From the NCBI GenBank assembly GCA_023410595.1, contig JAEYPO010000007.1:124001-188000 (forward strand): a DNA stretch of 64,000 nt, written 5' to 3'. The notes beneath the pieces were generated by a model. It was not told the DNA's origin. It saw nothing but the letters and a program-made list of their open reading frames with translations, and ran no database searches. The position numbers and the translations under genes were made by a program. Of the stretch, positions 25,128 to 34,290 are shown piece by piece (the first letter of the stretch is position 1; each line of letters opens with the position of its first letter). The stretch comes from Bacillota bacterium. Lineage in GTDB: Bacteria > Bacillota > Clostridia > Christensenellales > SZUA-584.

Positions 25128-26404
25128 TGTTCAGCACGCTCCGAAACGCATGGAAGGTCCCGGATATCAGGAAAAAGATGCTCTATACGGTAATGATGCT
25201 TCTTGTATACAGAGTAGGGGCGCATGTACCTGTTCCGGGCATAGACGCCTCAATAGTAGGCAAAACGGTAGGGGCAAGCACGTTCGGGCAGTTCCTTAAC
25301 CTGTTCAGCGGCGGCCTTTCAAACTTTTCGCTGTTTGCCTTGGGCATAACGCCGTACATCACGGCGCAGATCATAGTGCAGCTCCTGACGATGGCCATCC
25401 CGCCGCTCGAGAGGATGCAAAAGGAAGGCCCTGAAGGCAGGAAGAAGCTCGCATCCATCACCCGCTACGCGGGCGTGGGTCTGGGCCTTGTGCAGGCGAT
25501 AAGCATGATGCTGTGGTTCGGCAACAGCGCAATAATAAAGACCGGAACGCCGGTCATACTAACGCAGATTACGATAGTCATGTGCCTTACTGCCGGTACG
25601 GCTCTCATCATGTGGATAGGCGAGAAGATAACGGAAAACGGCGTGGGCAACGGAGTGTCGCTGCTGATCTATATAAGCATAATTTCCTCGATACCCAGCG
25701 CGGGTGCTCAGCTTATAGCTAGCGCGGGCATAGAGGGAAGCGGTACGACATATTTTACACCCGTAATATTGCTTGTCGCCGCGGTGGCTGTTATAACAGC
25801 CATTACGTTTATCGACATGGGCGAGCGCAGGATACCCGTGCAGTACGCCAAGCGCGTCATAGGCCGCAAGATATACGGCGGGCAGTCGACGCATATACCG
25901 ATGAAGATTAACCAGTCGGGAGTGCTGCCGCTTATATTCGCGATGACGCTGCTGCAGTTCCCGCAGATGATAGTGCAGCTGATAAACGGCTCAGACACGG
26001 CGAAGAACGCAGCGTATGAAGCTGTCATGGGGCCCAATACCATACTGTATATTTTGCTCAACGCGCTGCTTATATTCTTCTTCACGTTCTTCTATTCGCA
26101 GGTGTCATTCAACACCACGGACATAGCAAAGAACATGCAGCAGAACGGCGGGTTCATACCGGGAATACGTGCGGGCAAATCCACGACGGAATACCTGCAG
26201 AAGATACTTATACGTATCACTCTCTTTGGAGCGATATTCCTGGCGATTATAGCGACGGTGCCCATGGGGCTGAGCGCGATAGCGAAATTCCCGTTGGGAT
26301 TCGGCGCTACGAGCTTGCTCATCATGGTGAACGTTGCGCTTGAAACGACGAAACAGCTGGAGTCGCATCTTATGATGAGGCACTACAAGGGCTTTTTGAA
26401 ATAA
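25127..26404 (+). CDS. secY: protein translocase subunit SecY
   Basis: 425 residues with ten hydrophobic segments as expected. Landmarks are the N-terminal VPDIRKKMLYTVMMLLVYR, the FSGGLSNFSLFALGITPYI plug/TM2 region, the basic cytosolic loop GERRIPVQYAKRVIGRK, and the C-terminal MRHYKGFLK. SecY is the channel of the Sec translocase in the plasma membrane. It overlaps the rplO stop by one base, and adk follows after nine bases, the standard order. Confidence 0.97.
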   Translation: MFSTLRNAWKVPDIRKKMLYTVMMLLVYRVGAHVPVPGIDASIVGKTVGASTFGQFLNLFSGGLSNFSLFALGITPYITAQIIVQLLTMAIPPLERMQKEGPEGRKKLASITRYAGVGLGLVQAISMMLWFGNSAIIKTGTPVILTQITIVMCLTAGTALIMWIGEKITENGVGNGVSLLIYISIISSIPSAGAQLIASAGIEGSGTTYFTPVILLVAAVAVITAITFIDMGERRIPVQYAKRVIGRKIYGGQSTHIPMKINQSGVLPLIFAMTLLQFPQMIVQLINGSDTAKNAAYEAVMGPNTILYILLNALLIFFFTFFYSQVSFNTTDIAKNMQQNGGFIPGIRAGKSTTEYLQKILIRITLFGAIFLAIIATVPMGLSAIAKFPLGFGATSLLIMVNVALETTKQLESHLMMRHYKGFLK

Positions 26405-26413
26405 GAGGTATTT

Positions 26414-27061
26414 ATGAAACTTATGTTTGTCGGACCGCCGGGAGCGGGAAAGGGGACGCAGGCTGCAAGGATAGCCGCGAGATATGGAATACCTCACATA
26501 TCCACCGGCGACATGCTGAGAGAAGAAGTAAAGAACTTAACGCCGCTGGGCAAAGAGGCTAAGAAGTACATGGACTCAGGTGCATATGTGCCTGACGACG
26601 TGATAATAGCTATGGTGAAGGAACGCGTTTCTCAGCCGGACTCAAGGAACGGATTCATACTCGACGGATTTCCGAGAACGGACGTTCAGGCTGAATCTCT
26701 CGAACAGTTCACGTCGCTCGATGCGGTGATCAACATAGTGGTACCCGACGACAAACTGATACACAGGATGTGCGGGCGCAGGGTGTGCAGCAAGTGCGGC
26801 GCGACGTACCATGAGTCGATGCTCGAGGATATAAATAAATGCCCGCGCTGCTCAAGCGCTCTGTATGTGCGCGACGACGATAAGGAAGAGACGGTCAAAA
26901 AGCGTCTTGCTGTCTACAAGGAAAAGACGCAGCCGCTTATAGACTACTATATCAAAAAAGGGATATTGCATGACATAGTCGGGTCGGGCGGTATTGACGA
27001 TATAACCGAATCGATAATTGCCGTGTTGAATGAGGAGCATCAGCCAGGCCGTGAGGCTTGA
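26414..27061 (+). CDS. adk: adenylate kinase (zinc-binding lid)
   Basis: 215 residues, long form. P-loop GPPGAGKGTQA, the DGFPRT motif, and a lid domain with CSKCGATYH and CPRCSSAL, i.e. the zinc-binding lid typical of Gram-positives. It interconverts ATP+AMP and 2 ADP. AGAGG precedes the ATG. It lies between secY and map, the usual place; map follows after 15 bases. Confidence 0.97.
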   Translation: MKLMFVGPPGAGKGTQAARIAARYGIPHISTGDMLREEVKNLTPLGKEAKKYMDSGAYVPDDVIIAMVKERVSQPDSRNGFILDGFPRTDVQAESLEQFTSLDAVINIVVPDDKLIHRMCGRRVCSKCGATYHESMLEDINKCPRCSSALYVRDDDKEETVKKRLAVYKEKTQPLIDYYIKKGILHDIVGSGGIDDITESIIAVLNEEHQPGREA

Positions 27062-27076
27062 TTGGGTAAAAGGTAA

Positions 27077-27823
27077 ATGATCATTCTGAAGTCGGTGCGT
27101 GAGATCGAGTCAATGAAAGCCGCGGGAGTTATAGCGGCAGAGTGCCACAAGCTGGTAGGAGAGGCTGTGCGCCCCGGCGTTAAGACAGCCGAGCTCGACA
27201 GGCTTGTCCGGCGGCATATTGAAAAGAGCGGCGCCGAGCCGTCGTTCTTAGGATATATGGGTTATCCCGCGACGATAAACGCTTCGGTAAACGACGAGAT
27301 AGTACATGGCATACCGGGGGAGCGCGAGCTTAAAGAGGGCGATATAGTAAGTATCGACCTGGGCTGCAAGTATAAGGGTTATCACAGCGACTGCGCGAGA
27401 ACGTACGCGGTGGGCAGTATAACTTCCGAAGCGCAGCGGCTCATAGACGTGACGGAAGCGTCGTTCTTTGCGGGCATGAAGCAGTTCCAGCAGGGAAAGC
27501 GCCTCTGCAATATATCGGCGGCGGTGCAGCAGACAGCTGAAGCCGCGGGGTTTTCGGTGGTACGCGAGCTCGTGGGCCACGGCGTAGGCCAGAGGCTGCA
27601 TGAAGAGCCTAATGTGCCGAACTTCGTAAGCCGGTACAAGGGACCGAGGTTGGAGGTGGGCATGGTGCTCGCCATAGAGCCGATGATAAATTACGGCGCG
27701 AAAGAGACGTACACGAGAATAGACGGCTGGACGGTATGCACAAAGGACGGAAGCCTTTCGGCGCATTATGAACACACCGTCGCTTTAACGGAAAACGGCC
27801 CGGAGATCCTTACAAGGGTCTAG
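27077..27823 (+). CDS. map: methionine aminopeptidase, type I
   Basis: 248 residues beginning MIILKSVREIESMKAAG. The five metal ligands are visible in SIDLGCKYKGYHSDCART (two Asp), GHGVGQRLHEEPNVPN (His), MVLAIEPM (Glu) and SAHYEHTVALT (Glu). It removes initiator methionine from nascent proteins. AAAGG stands six bases before the ATG. It ends 18 bases before the KOW protein. Confidence 0.96.
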   Translation: MIILKSVREIESMKAAGVIAAECHKLVGEAVRPGVKTAELDRLVRRHIEKSGAEPSFLGYMGYPATINASVNDEIVHGIPGERELKEGDIVSIDLGCKYKGYHSDCARTYAVGSITSEAQRLIDVTEASFFAGMKQFQQGKRLCNISAAVQQTAEAAGFSVVRELVGHGVGQRLHEEPNVPNFVSRYKGPRLEVGMVLAIEPMINYGAKETYTRIDGWTVCTKDGSLSAHYEHTVALTENGPEILTRV

Positions 27824-27841
27824 ACGGAAGGGGGAAAAAGC

Positions 27842-28126
27842 GTGGTTGAGTATCCCGTGGAAGTCGGCAGGCTGGCCGAGTCGAAGGCCGGCAGGGACAA
27901 AGGTAAGATATTCATGATATTGGATATAATAGATGAACAGTATGTACACATAACCGACGGCAGCTTAAGGCCGAAAGACAGGCCTAAGAAAAAGAAGCAA
28001 AAACACTTAAAGCTTTTGCCCGAGGTGCTGGAGGGGATCGCGGGCAAGCTGAAAGAAGGAGCAAAGGTCTTTGACGCGGAAATACGCAGTGCGATAAAAT
28101 CTAGCGATAGCTGTGACGGCGCGTAA
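27842..28126 (+). CDS. KOW-domain RNA-binding protein (L14e-like)
   Basis: 94 residues from a GTG start, with GGAAGGGGGAAAA upstream. The N-terminal part (YPVEVGRLAESKAGRDKGKIFMI) is a KOW motif similar to archaeal/eukaryotic L14e; a very basic stretch PKKKKQKHLKLLP follows. Such proteins occur between map and infA in many Clostridia and are annotated as KOW RNA-binding proteins; the function is not established, and ribosome association is inferred from the fold and neighbourhood. The stop is 13 bases before infA. Confidence 0.85.
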   Translation: MVEYPVEVGRLAESKAGRDKGKIFMILDIIDEQYVHITDGSLRPKDRPKKKKQKHLKLLPEVLEGIAGKLKEGAKVFDAEIRSAIKSSDSCDGA

Positions 28127-28139
28127 AGGGGGAAGCGAT

Positions 28140-28361
28140 TTGTCAAAAAGCGACGTGATAGAGATGGAAGGCAGGGTTACGGAAGCGTTTCCGAATGCCG
28201 TGTTCGAGGTGGAACTGGAAAACGGGCATAAAGTGCTCGCGCATATATCAGGGAAGCTGCGGATGCATTACATCAGGATACTTCCGGGGGATAAGGTTAC
28301 GGTTGAGATTTCTCCCTACGATCTGAAACGCGGCCGCATTACATGGCGCGGCAAGAGCTGA
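28140..28361 (+). CDS. infA: translation initiation factor IF-1
   Basis: 73 residues, S1-like OB fold: SKSDVIEMEGRVTEAFPNAVF, then GKLRMHYIRILPGDKVTVE and the end KRGRITWR. A TTG start at 28140 is chosen because AAAGGGGGAAG is correctly spaced and it gives the family length; a longer frame from 28113 would overlap the KOW gene. IF-1 blocks the A site during initiation. rpmJ follows after 50 bases. Confidence 0.93.
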   Translation: MSKSDVIEMEGRVTEAFPNAVFEVELENGHKVLAHISGKLRMHYIRILPGDKVTVEISPYDLKRGRITWRGKS

Positions 28362-28411
28362 TATAAAACAGCGTACCCGGTAAAAGGGGTGTACTAAGGA
28401 GGTAAAGCAAA

Positions 28412-28525
28412 ATGAAAGTAAGGCCATCGGTAAAACCGATATGTGAGAAATGCAAAGTTATCAAGAGGAACGGCAAGGTAATGGTGATCTGCAAAAACCC
28501 CAAGCATAAGCAGACCCAGGGTTAA
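28412..28525 (+). CDS. rpmJ: 50S ribosomal protein L36
   Basis: 37 residues, MKVRPSVKPICEKCKVI at the start and the zinc ligands Cys11, Cys14, Cys27 and His32 (CKNPKHKQ). AAGGAGGTAAAGCAAA lies before the ATG. This is the zinc-binding form of L36, in the standard place between infA and rpsM. The gene is short enough to be missed by length filters. Confidence 0.95.
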   Translation: MKVRPSVKPICEKCKVIKRNGKVMVICKNPKHKQTQG

Positions 28526-28614
28526 TGTTGTAATTGAATGCTTGTACGGATGCGGCTGCCGGGAAAACCCGGAAATCCGTACTTCTATATAAAAATATTC
28601 GGAGGTAAACATAA

Positions 28615-28983
28615 GTGGCACGTATATCCGGCGTTGATTTGCCAAGAGAGAAAAGGGTCGAGATCGGCCTGACGTATATATACGGCATAGGGCTCAAGAC
28701 TTCCCAAAGCATTTTGGAATCGACTGGCGTCGACCCCGACACGAGGGTTAAGGACCTTTCAGAGTCGGACGTCAGCAAGCTAAGAGAATATATCGAAAAA
28801 AACATGAAGGTGGAAGGCGACCTGCGGCGCGACACGACGATGAACATTAAAAGGCTCATCGAAATAGGCTGCTATCGCGGTATACGCCACCGCAAAGGTC
28901 TGCCCGTAAGAGGACAGAACACGAAACAGAACGCGCGCACGAGAAAAGGCCCGAAGCGTACCGCGGGCGGCAAGAGAAAGTGA
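28615..28983 (+). CDS. rpsM: 30S ribosomal protein S13
   Basis: 122 residues, GTG start at 28615 after CGGAGG. Begins ARISGVDLPREKRVEIGLTYIYG and ends with the basic tail QNARTRKGPKRT. S13 contacts tRNA and L5 across the subunit interface. There is an 89-base gap upstream, with a short hairpin around GCCGGGAAAACCCGG; rpsK follows after nine bases. Confidence 0.97.
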   Translation: MARISGVDLPREKRVEIGLTYIYGIGLKTSQSILESTGVDPDTRVKDLSESDVSKLREYIEKNMKVEGDLRRDTTMNIKRLIEIGCYRGIRHRKGLPVRGQNTKQNARTRKGPKRTAGGKRK

Positions 28984-28992
28984 GGATAGCCG

Positions 28993-29385
28993 ATGGCTAC
29001 ACCAAAAAAGACAGTCAGAAAACGCAGGGAAAAGAAGAACATCGAACGCGGCCAGGCGCATATCCGCGCTTCGTTTAACAACACGCTCGTAACGGTAACC
29101 GACACGGCGGGCAACGCCCTTTCGTGGGCGAGCGCAGGGGGCCTGGGCTTTAGAGGCTCGAGAAAGAGCACGCCGTTTGCCGCTCAGATGGCAGCCGAAA
29201 AGGCAGCCAACGCCGCAAAGGAACATGGCCTTCGGTTTGTCGACGTTTATGTAAAGGGGCCGGGCTCAGGACGTGAAGCCGCGATCCGCGCTTTGCAGAC
29301 CGCGGGGCTTGAGATCAGCCTCATAAAAGACGTGACGCCCATTCCGCACAACGGATGCCGTCCGCCCAAACGCAGGAGAGTATAA
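28993..29385 (+). CDS. rpsK: 30S ribosomal protein S11
   Basis: 130 residues, canonical S11: AHIRASFNNTLVTVTDTAGN and the end THNGCRPPKRRRV-like (here IPHNGCRPPKRRRV). S11 lies on the platform near the mRNA exit. AGGATAGCCG precedes the ATG. rpsD follows after 15 bases. Confidence 0.97.
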   Translation: MATPKKTVRKRREKKNIERGQAHIRASFNNTLVTVTDTAGNALSWASAGGLGFRGSRKSTPFAAQMAAEKAANAAKEHGLRFVDVYVKGPGSGREAAIRALQTAGLEISLIKDVTPIPHNGCRPPKRRRV

Positions 29386-29400
29386 GGAGGATTTATATAT

Positions 29401-30024
29401 ATGGCTAGATATACAGGCTCCGTTTGCCGTCTGTGCCGCAGGGAAGGCTGCAAGCTGTTCTTAAAAGGTGACAGATGTTATTCGGGAAAATGCTCGGTTT
29501 TAAAGCGCCCCACACCGCCGGGAATGGTAACAAAGGGACGCAAGAAGACGTCTGAGTACGGAGTGCAGCTCCGTGAAAAGCAGAAGGTAAAGAGGCTTTA
29601 CGGGATGCTCGAATCCCAGTTTGAGAAATATTACAATATTGCCGAGCGCATGAAGGGCAAGACGGGCGAGAATCTGCTCAGGCTCTGCGAATCAAGGCTC
29701 GACAACGTCGTATACCGCCTGGGGCTCGGGGATTCGCGCGCACAGGCGAGGCAGATAGTGTTGCATGGGCACATACTCATAAACGGCAAGAAGGTAGACA
29801 TTCCGTCTTATCAGGTTACGGAAGGCGACGAGATAACCGTTAAGAAAACGTCCGCCGATGCCGACAGGTTCAAGGAAATAAGAGAGAGCGAATCGCGCCC
29901 GATGCCCAGCTGGCTTACTATGGATAACGCAAACCTTACAGGCAGGGTCGTCGCGGTTCCGGCAAGAGAGGATATCGACCTGACTATAGAAGAGCACCTC
30001 ATCGTCGAGTACTACTCGAAGTAA
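29401..30024 (+). CDS. rpsD: 30S ribosomal protein S4
   Basis: 207 residues. The N-terminal part holds cysteines CRLCRREGCKLFLKGDRCYSGKC, i.e. a zinc-binding form (C, C, C, C); the S4 RNA-binding domain follows (LESRLDNVVYRLGLGDSRAQARQIV). S4 starts 30S assembly and acts as a translational regulator of the alpha operon in E. coli. AAGGAGG precedes the ATG. Confidence 0.97.
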   Translation: MARYTGSVCRLCRREGCKLFLKGDRCYSGKCSVLKRPTPPGMVTKGRKKTSEYGVQLREKQKVKRLYGMLESQFEKYYNIAERMKGKTGENLLRLCESRLDNVVYRLGLGDSRAQARQIVLHGHILINGKKVDIPSYQVTEGDEITVKKTSADADRFKEIRESESRPMPSWLTMDNANLTGRVVAVPAREDIDLTIEEHLIVEYYSK

Positions 30025-30079
30025 CAGGCTTAAAAGCGGTTGCCCTCGATTCTATAAGACTATAACGGGAGGGTTATAT

Positions 30080-31024
30080 ATGTTAGAGATAGAAAAGCCA
30101 AATATACAGTGCGTTGAAAAGTCGCCCGATAATAAATATGCCAAATTCGTGATGGAACCGCTGGAGCGCGGTTTCGGGTCTACGCTTGGCAACAGCTTAA
30201 GGCGCGTGCTGCTTTCATGCCTGCCCGGCGCGGCAGTTACGAGGATAAGGATAGACGGCGTGCTGCACGAGTTTTCCACGATGGAAGGCGTAAGCGAAGA
30301 CGTCGTGAATATCGTGCTCAACTTAAAGCAGCTGGCGGTGAAGATGTACGTTAACGAGCCCAAGACGCTGACTATTGACGCCCGCGGGCCTAAAGAGGTT
30401 ACCGCGGCGGATATATCAGAGGATTCGGACGTGGAGATCTTGAACCCTGAGCTGCATATTGCCACATTGGACAAGGGCGGCAGCCTTTATATGGAGGTTA
30501 CGGTGGAGAAAGGGCGCGGCTACGTGCTGGCGGACAGGAACAAACTGCCCGACATGCCCATAGGCGTCATACCCGTAGATTCGCTGTTCACGCCGGTAAG
30601 GAAGGTAAACTTCAACGTCGAGAGCACGCGCGTAGGCCAGTCCATTGACTATGACAAGCTGGCGATAGAGCTGTGGACTAACGGCACGATATCGCCCGAC
30701 GAGGCGGTGTCACTTGCGGCCAAGATAATAAACGAGCATCTCGCACAGTTCGTGGCATTAACCGACCATGTGCAGAACGTGGAGATAATGGTGGAGCCCG
30801 AGGAAGACAAGAAGGAAAAGGTGCTCGAGATAACGATAGAAGAGCTCGACCTCTCGGTGCGTTCTTATAACTGTTTAAAGCGCGCGGGAATAAACACAGT
30901 GGAAGAGCTTATAAAGCGCAACGAAGAAGAGATGATGAAGGTAAGAAACTTAGGGCGCAAGTCGCTCGAAGAAGTGGAGCAAAAGCTCGCTACCTTAGGA
31001 CTCTCGCTTCGCATGGACGACTAA
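30080..31024 (+). CDS. rpoA: RNA polymerase subunit alpha
   Basis: 314 residues. The N-terminal assembly domain has FVMEPLERGFGSTLGNSLRRVLL; the alpha-CTD (from about 245) has LDLSVRSYNCLKRAGINTVEEL and RNLGRKSLEEVEQKL, the residues that contact UP elements and activators. GGGAGG precedes the ATG. Gene order rpsD-rpoA-rplQ is standard. Confidence 0.97.
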   Translation: MLEIEKPNIQCVEKSPDNKYAKFVMEPLERGFGSTLGNSLRRVLLSCLPGAAVTRIRIDGVLHEFSTMEGVSEDVVNIVLNLKQLAVKMYVNEPKTLTIDARGPKEVTAADISEDSDVEILNPELHIATLDKGGSLYMEVTVEKGRGYVLADRNKLPDMPIGVIPVDSLFTPVRKVNFNVESTRVGQSIDYDKLAIELWTNGTISPDEAVSLAAKIINEHLAQFVALTDHVQNVEIMVEPEEDKKEKVLEITIEELDLSVRSYNCLKRAGINTVEELIKRNEEEMMKVRNLGRKSLEEVEQKLATLGLSLRMDD

Positions 31025-31082
31025 AAAGCAAAGAGGTCCCCTAAACGTTGTATAATTTTGGGGTGCATATCAGGAGGCTAAA

Positions 31083-31592
31083 ATGGCTGAATACAGAAAG
31101 CTTAACATGAAGAACGATCAAAGGCAGGCGGCGCTGAGAAACCTTGTTTCCGGACTGTTGTGGTACGGCAGAATAGAGACGACCGCCGCGCGGGCTAAAG
31201 AGACGAGGCGCATCGCCGAAAAGCTCATCACGCTTGCCGTCAGAGAATACGCGAACGACTTAAAGGTAGTCAAAAAGGTCGCCGATGGCGATACGAAGGT
31301 AAAGAAGGAGTTTACTAACGACTCGCCTTCCAAGCTCGCCGCGAGAAGGCGCATAATGCAGTACGTTTACGATATACCCGAGCCGAAGCAGGAAAAGGAA
31401 AGCAAATTCAACTATAAGCAGCGTGCGGGCGAAGTCAGCCATCCCCTCGTGGAAAAGATGTTCCGCGAGTACGGCCCGAAGTACTACAAGCGTGCGCAGG
31501 ATTTAGGCCAGGGCGGCGGATATACGCGCATAATCAAGAAGGGCCCGAGGCGCGGAGACGCGGCTGAGGTCGTTATATTAGAGCTCGTATAA
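31083..31592 (+). CDS. rplQ: 50S ribosomal protein L17, long form
   Basis: 169 residues: MAEYRKLNMKNDQRQAALRN, the core TTAARAKETRRIAEKLIT, then an insertion and the end GGGYTRIIKKGPRRGDAAEVVI. It is longer than the roughly 120-residue Bacillus form because of residues about 75-125 in the middle; such long L17 forms occur in Clostridia. AGGAGG lies before the ATG. A hairpin terminator follows, closing the alpha part. Confidence 0.96.
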   Translation: MAEYRKLNMKNDQRQAALRNLVSGLLWYGRIETTAARAKETRRIAEKLITLAVREYANDLKVVKKVADGDTKVKKEFTNDSPSKLAARRRIMQYVYDIPEPKQEKESKFNYKQRAGEVSHPLVEKMFREYGPKYYKRAQDLGQGGGYTRIIKKGPRRGDAAEVVILELV

Positions 31593-31616
31593 AAGTTCAC
31601 AGATAATTAAGCACAT

Positions 31617-31652
31617 TAAAAAGGCTTTGGAAGTTGTTTTCAGAGCCTTTTA
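31617..31652 (+). terminator. terminator after rplQ
   Basis: AAAAGGCTTTG pairs with CAGAGCCTTTT around an AAGTTGTTT loop, ending in TTTTAG. It closes the ribosomal block. A TATAAT at about 31656 just past it may restart transcription for the ECF module. Confidence 0.7.
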
Positions 31653-31691
31653 GTGTATAATGGGAGGAAAAGCAAAAGAAAGAAGGCAACA

Positions 31692-32516
31692 ATGGGGATA
31701 GTTGAGGCCGAAGACGTCAAATATTCGTATACCGGTGAAAACTCAATAAACCTTGCGCTGGCGGGAGTGACGCTCTCCGTTGAAAAAGGCGAGTTCGTCG
31801 CCATAATTGGGCATAACGGCTCAGGCAAGTCTACCTTCGCGCGTCTTATAAATGCGCTTTACCTGCCCGAATCGGGCACGCTTAAGGTTAAGGGCATGGA
31901 TACGAAGGATGAAGGGAGCGTATGGGACATAAGGAAATGCTGCGGAATGGTGTTCCAGAATCCCGACAACCAGATCGTTGCGACTATTGTGGAGGAGGAC
32001 GTGGCGTTCGGCCCCGAGAACCTCGGCGTTCCGACAAAGGAGATACGCGAGAGGGTGGACGCGGCATTGGAGCAGGTAGACATGAGCGAATTCAAGGAGC
32101 GCGCTCCGCATATGCTCTCGGGCGGGCAGAAGCAGAGGGTAGCAATAGCGGGCGTGCTCGCTATGCACCCTGATATCATCGTGTTTGACGAGCCTACGGC
32201 GATGCTCGACCCGGAGGGGAGAGCGGAGGTGCTCGAAACGATAAAGGCATTGAGCGCACAAGGCAAGACGATAATATATATAACGCATTACATGGAAGAG
32301 GCGCTGTTTGCGGACCGTGTGTGCGTAATGACGGGCGGGCGGATAACGCTTTCGGGACCGCCGTGCGAGGTGTTTGATAACGAGCAGGCCATAAAAGAGG
32401 CGGGACTCAATTTCCCGCCGCATATAGAGCTTTACCACAGGCTTAAGGCGCGCGGGTTCGAACTGGGGCAGTGCCCGATGACTGTGGAGGAACTGGTGGA
32501 AAAGCTATGCCGATAG
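31692..32516 (+). CDS. ecfA1: energy-coupling factor transporter ATPase EcfA1
   Basis: 274 residues from ATG 31692. ABC ATPase with Walker A GHNGSGKST, Q-loop VFQNPDNQ, signature LSGGQKQR and Walker B IIVFDEPTAMLD. With EcfA2 and EcfT it forms the shared energising module for exchangeable substrate-binding S components (vitamins, metals). No S component gene is adjacent, so this is a group II module. Starts further upstream lack a ribosome site. It overlaps ecfA2 by ten bases. Confidence 0.93.
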   Translation: MGIVEAEDVKYSYTGENSINLALAGVTLSVEKGEFVAIIGHNGSGKSTFARLINALYLPESGTLKVKGMDTKDEGSVWDIRKCCGMVFQNPDNQIVATIVEEDVAFGPENLGVPTKEIRERVDAALEQVDMSEFKERAPHMLSGGQKQRVAIAGVLAMHPDIIVFDEPTAMLDPEGRAEVLETIKALSAQGKTIIYITHYMEEALFADRVCVMTGGRITLSGPPCEVFDNEQAIKEAGLNFPPHIELYHRLKARGFELGQCPMTVEELVEKLCR

Positions 32517-33364
32517 AACTTAAGGACCTTAAATACACATATATGCCGGGAACGCCGTTCGAGACGACGGCCATAGAGGGCTTAAGCCTTAAGATAGAGG
32601 ACGGCGAGTTCCTGGGGCTTATTGGCCAGACGGGCTCGGGCAAAACGACGCTTATTGGCCTCATGGCCGGGCTGCTTAAACCCTCCAAAGGCGCCGTCAT
32701 TATAAACGGCGAAGACATAAACAAAAAGGGTTATGACAGAAAAGCTTTGAGGCGGCACATAGGCGTCGTGTTCCAGTACCCCGAGCACCAGCTGTTTGAA
32801 GAGACGGTGTATAAGGACATAGCGTTCGGTCCTGTTAAGACGGGCGTGCCCGAAGGCGAGATAGAGCAAAGGGTGAGGCGCTCGATGGAGCTTATGGAGC
32901 TTGACTTTGAGGGTATAAAGGGCTTATCGCCTTTTGAGCTTTCGGGCGGGCAGAAAAGAAGGGTAGCCATAGCGGGCGTTCTCGCCGTTAACCCCAAGGT
33001 ACTCATACTCGACGAGCCGGTGGCGGGGCTCGACCCAAAGGGCAGGAAGCACCTTATGAAGCTTATAGGCGGGCTCAACGCGGACGGCGTTACGATAATA
33101 ATGATAACGCACTCTATGGACGACCTTGCGGAGAACGCGAGGAGAGTCGTTGTGCTTTCGGGCGCGAATATATTAATGGACGGCAAGCCGAGCGAGATAT
33201 TCCTGCGTGAGAGCGAGCTAAAGGGCGTGGGGCTCGGGCTGCCCGCGGTGGCGGAAGTAGCGGCGAAGCTGCGCGCAAAAGGTATAAATGTACCCGAGGA
33301 TGTAATAAAGCTCGATAAACTCGAAGAGTATATCGTCGGGGTGGCAGGTAACAAGCATGATTAA
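32507..33364 (+). CDS. ecfA2: energy-coupling factor transporter ATPase EcfA2
   Basis: 285 residues from ATG 32507 (MPIELKDLKYTYMPGTPFE). Walker A GQTGSGKTT, Q-loop VFQYPEHQ, signature LSGGQKRR and Walker B LILDEPVAGLD. The heterodimer with EcfA1 drives transport by ATP hydrolysis. The start lies inside the end of ecfA1, and the stop overlaps ecfT by eight bases, so all three are translated together. Position after rplQ is the common Firmicutes arrangement. Confidence 0.93.
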   Translation: MPIELKDLKYTYMPGTPFETTAIEGLSLKIEDGEFLGLIGQTGSGKTTLIGLMAGLLKPSKGAVIINGEDINKKGYDRKALRRHIGVVFQYPEHQLFEETVYKDIAFGPVKTGVPEGEIEQRVRRSMELMELDFEGIKGLSPFELSGGQKRRVAIAGVLAVNPKVLILDEPVAGLDPKGRKHLMKLIGGLNADGVTIIMITHSMDDLAENARRVVVLSGANILMDGKPSEIFLRESELKGVGLGLPAVAEVAAKLRAKGINVPEDVIKLDKLEEYIVGVAGNKHD

Positions 33365-34151
33365 AAACGTAACGCTCGGACAGTACTTCCCGGGGGATTC
33401 GATAATACACAGGATGGACGCAAGGGTAAAGCTTTTGCTCGTAATAGCAATAATCGTGCTCATATTCCTGATAGACACGCTTGTTGGCAACCTTGTCGTG
33501 CTTGCGTTTTTGCTGTTTATTATTATAGTGTCGCGCGTGAGTGCAAGACTCGTGCTTCGCAGCTTAAAGCCTTTGTGGTTTATAATACTGCTGGCGATGG
33601 TACTTAACACGTTCTTCTATTCGGGCGGCACGGAGCTGTTTTCGTGGTGGATATTCCGCGTATCCAAGGAAGGGCTTATAAACGCCGTGCGGCTTGCCGC
33701 AAGGCTTATATTCCTAATAACGGCCACGACGATGCTCACGCTCACTACGTCGCCCATATCGCTTACGGACGCTTTGGAGCGGCTGATGCGGCCGCTAAAA
33801 ATCGTGCGTTTCCCCGTGCACGAGCTCGCCATGATGATGACTATAGCGATGCGCTTTATACCTACGCTGCTTGAGGAAACGGACAAGATAATGAAGGCGC
33901 AGACAGCAAGGGGCGCGGAGTTTGACAGCGGCAGCATACTGAAGCGCGCGGCGGGCATGGTGCCCATACTCGTGCCGCTATTTGTCAGCGCATTCAGGCG
34001 AGCGGACGAGCTTGCTTTTGCCATGGAGTCGCGCTGCTACCACGGAGGCGAGGGCAGGACGCGCATGAAGGTGATGCATATGCATTTAAGAGACGCTATA
34101 GCTTCGGCTGTCGTCGCGGGGCTTATAGTGTTCGCGGCGCTGGGTTTTTAA
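33357..34151 (+). CDS. ecfT: energy-coupling factor transporter transmembrane protein EcfT
   Basis: 264 residues, about five or six hydrophobic segments in the N-terminal half. The cytosolic coupling helices have the two Ala-Arg-Gly-type signatures: AQTARGAEF and FRRADELAFAMESR. EcfT connects the ATPases to the substrate-binding S subunits in the membrane. The gene overlaps ecfA2, and is followed by a 140-base gap before an unrelated sortase gene. Confidence 0.93.
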   Translation: MIKNVTLGQYFPGDSIIHRMDARVKLLLVIAIIVLIFLIDTLVGNLVVLAFLLFIIIVSRVSARLVLRSLKPLWFIILLAMVLNTFFYSGGTELFSWWIFRVSKEGLINAVRLAARLIFLITATTMLTLTTSPISLTDALERLMRPLKIVRFPVHELAMMMTIAMRFIPTLLEETDKIMKAQTARGAEFDSGSILKRAAGMVPILVPLFVSAFRRADELAFAMESRCYHGGEGRTRMKVMHMHLRDAIASAVVAGLIVFAALGF

Positions 34152-34290
34152 AAAGCCTTATATAAATGCCATGCGGTAAACAAGTATTGCAGGCGCCGTT
34201 TCCCGGCGCTCCTTAATTTTCAGACTTGCGGGTGTAAAATAAAAAGACAATTTGGATGTAAAGCTGGCACGTAACACAGGGATAGCAGGA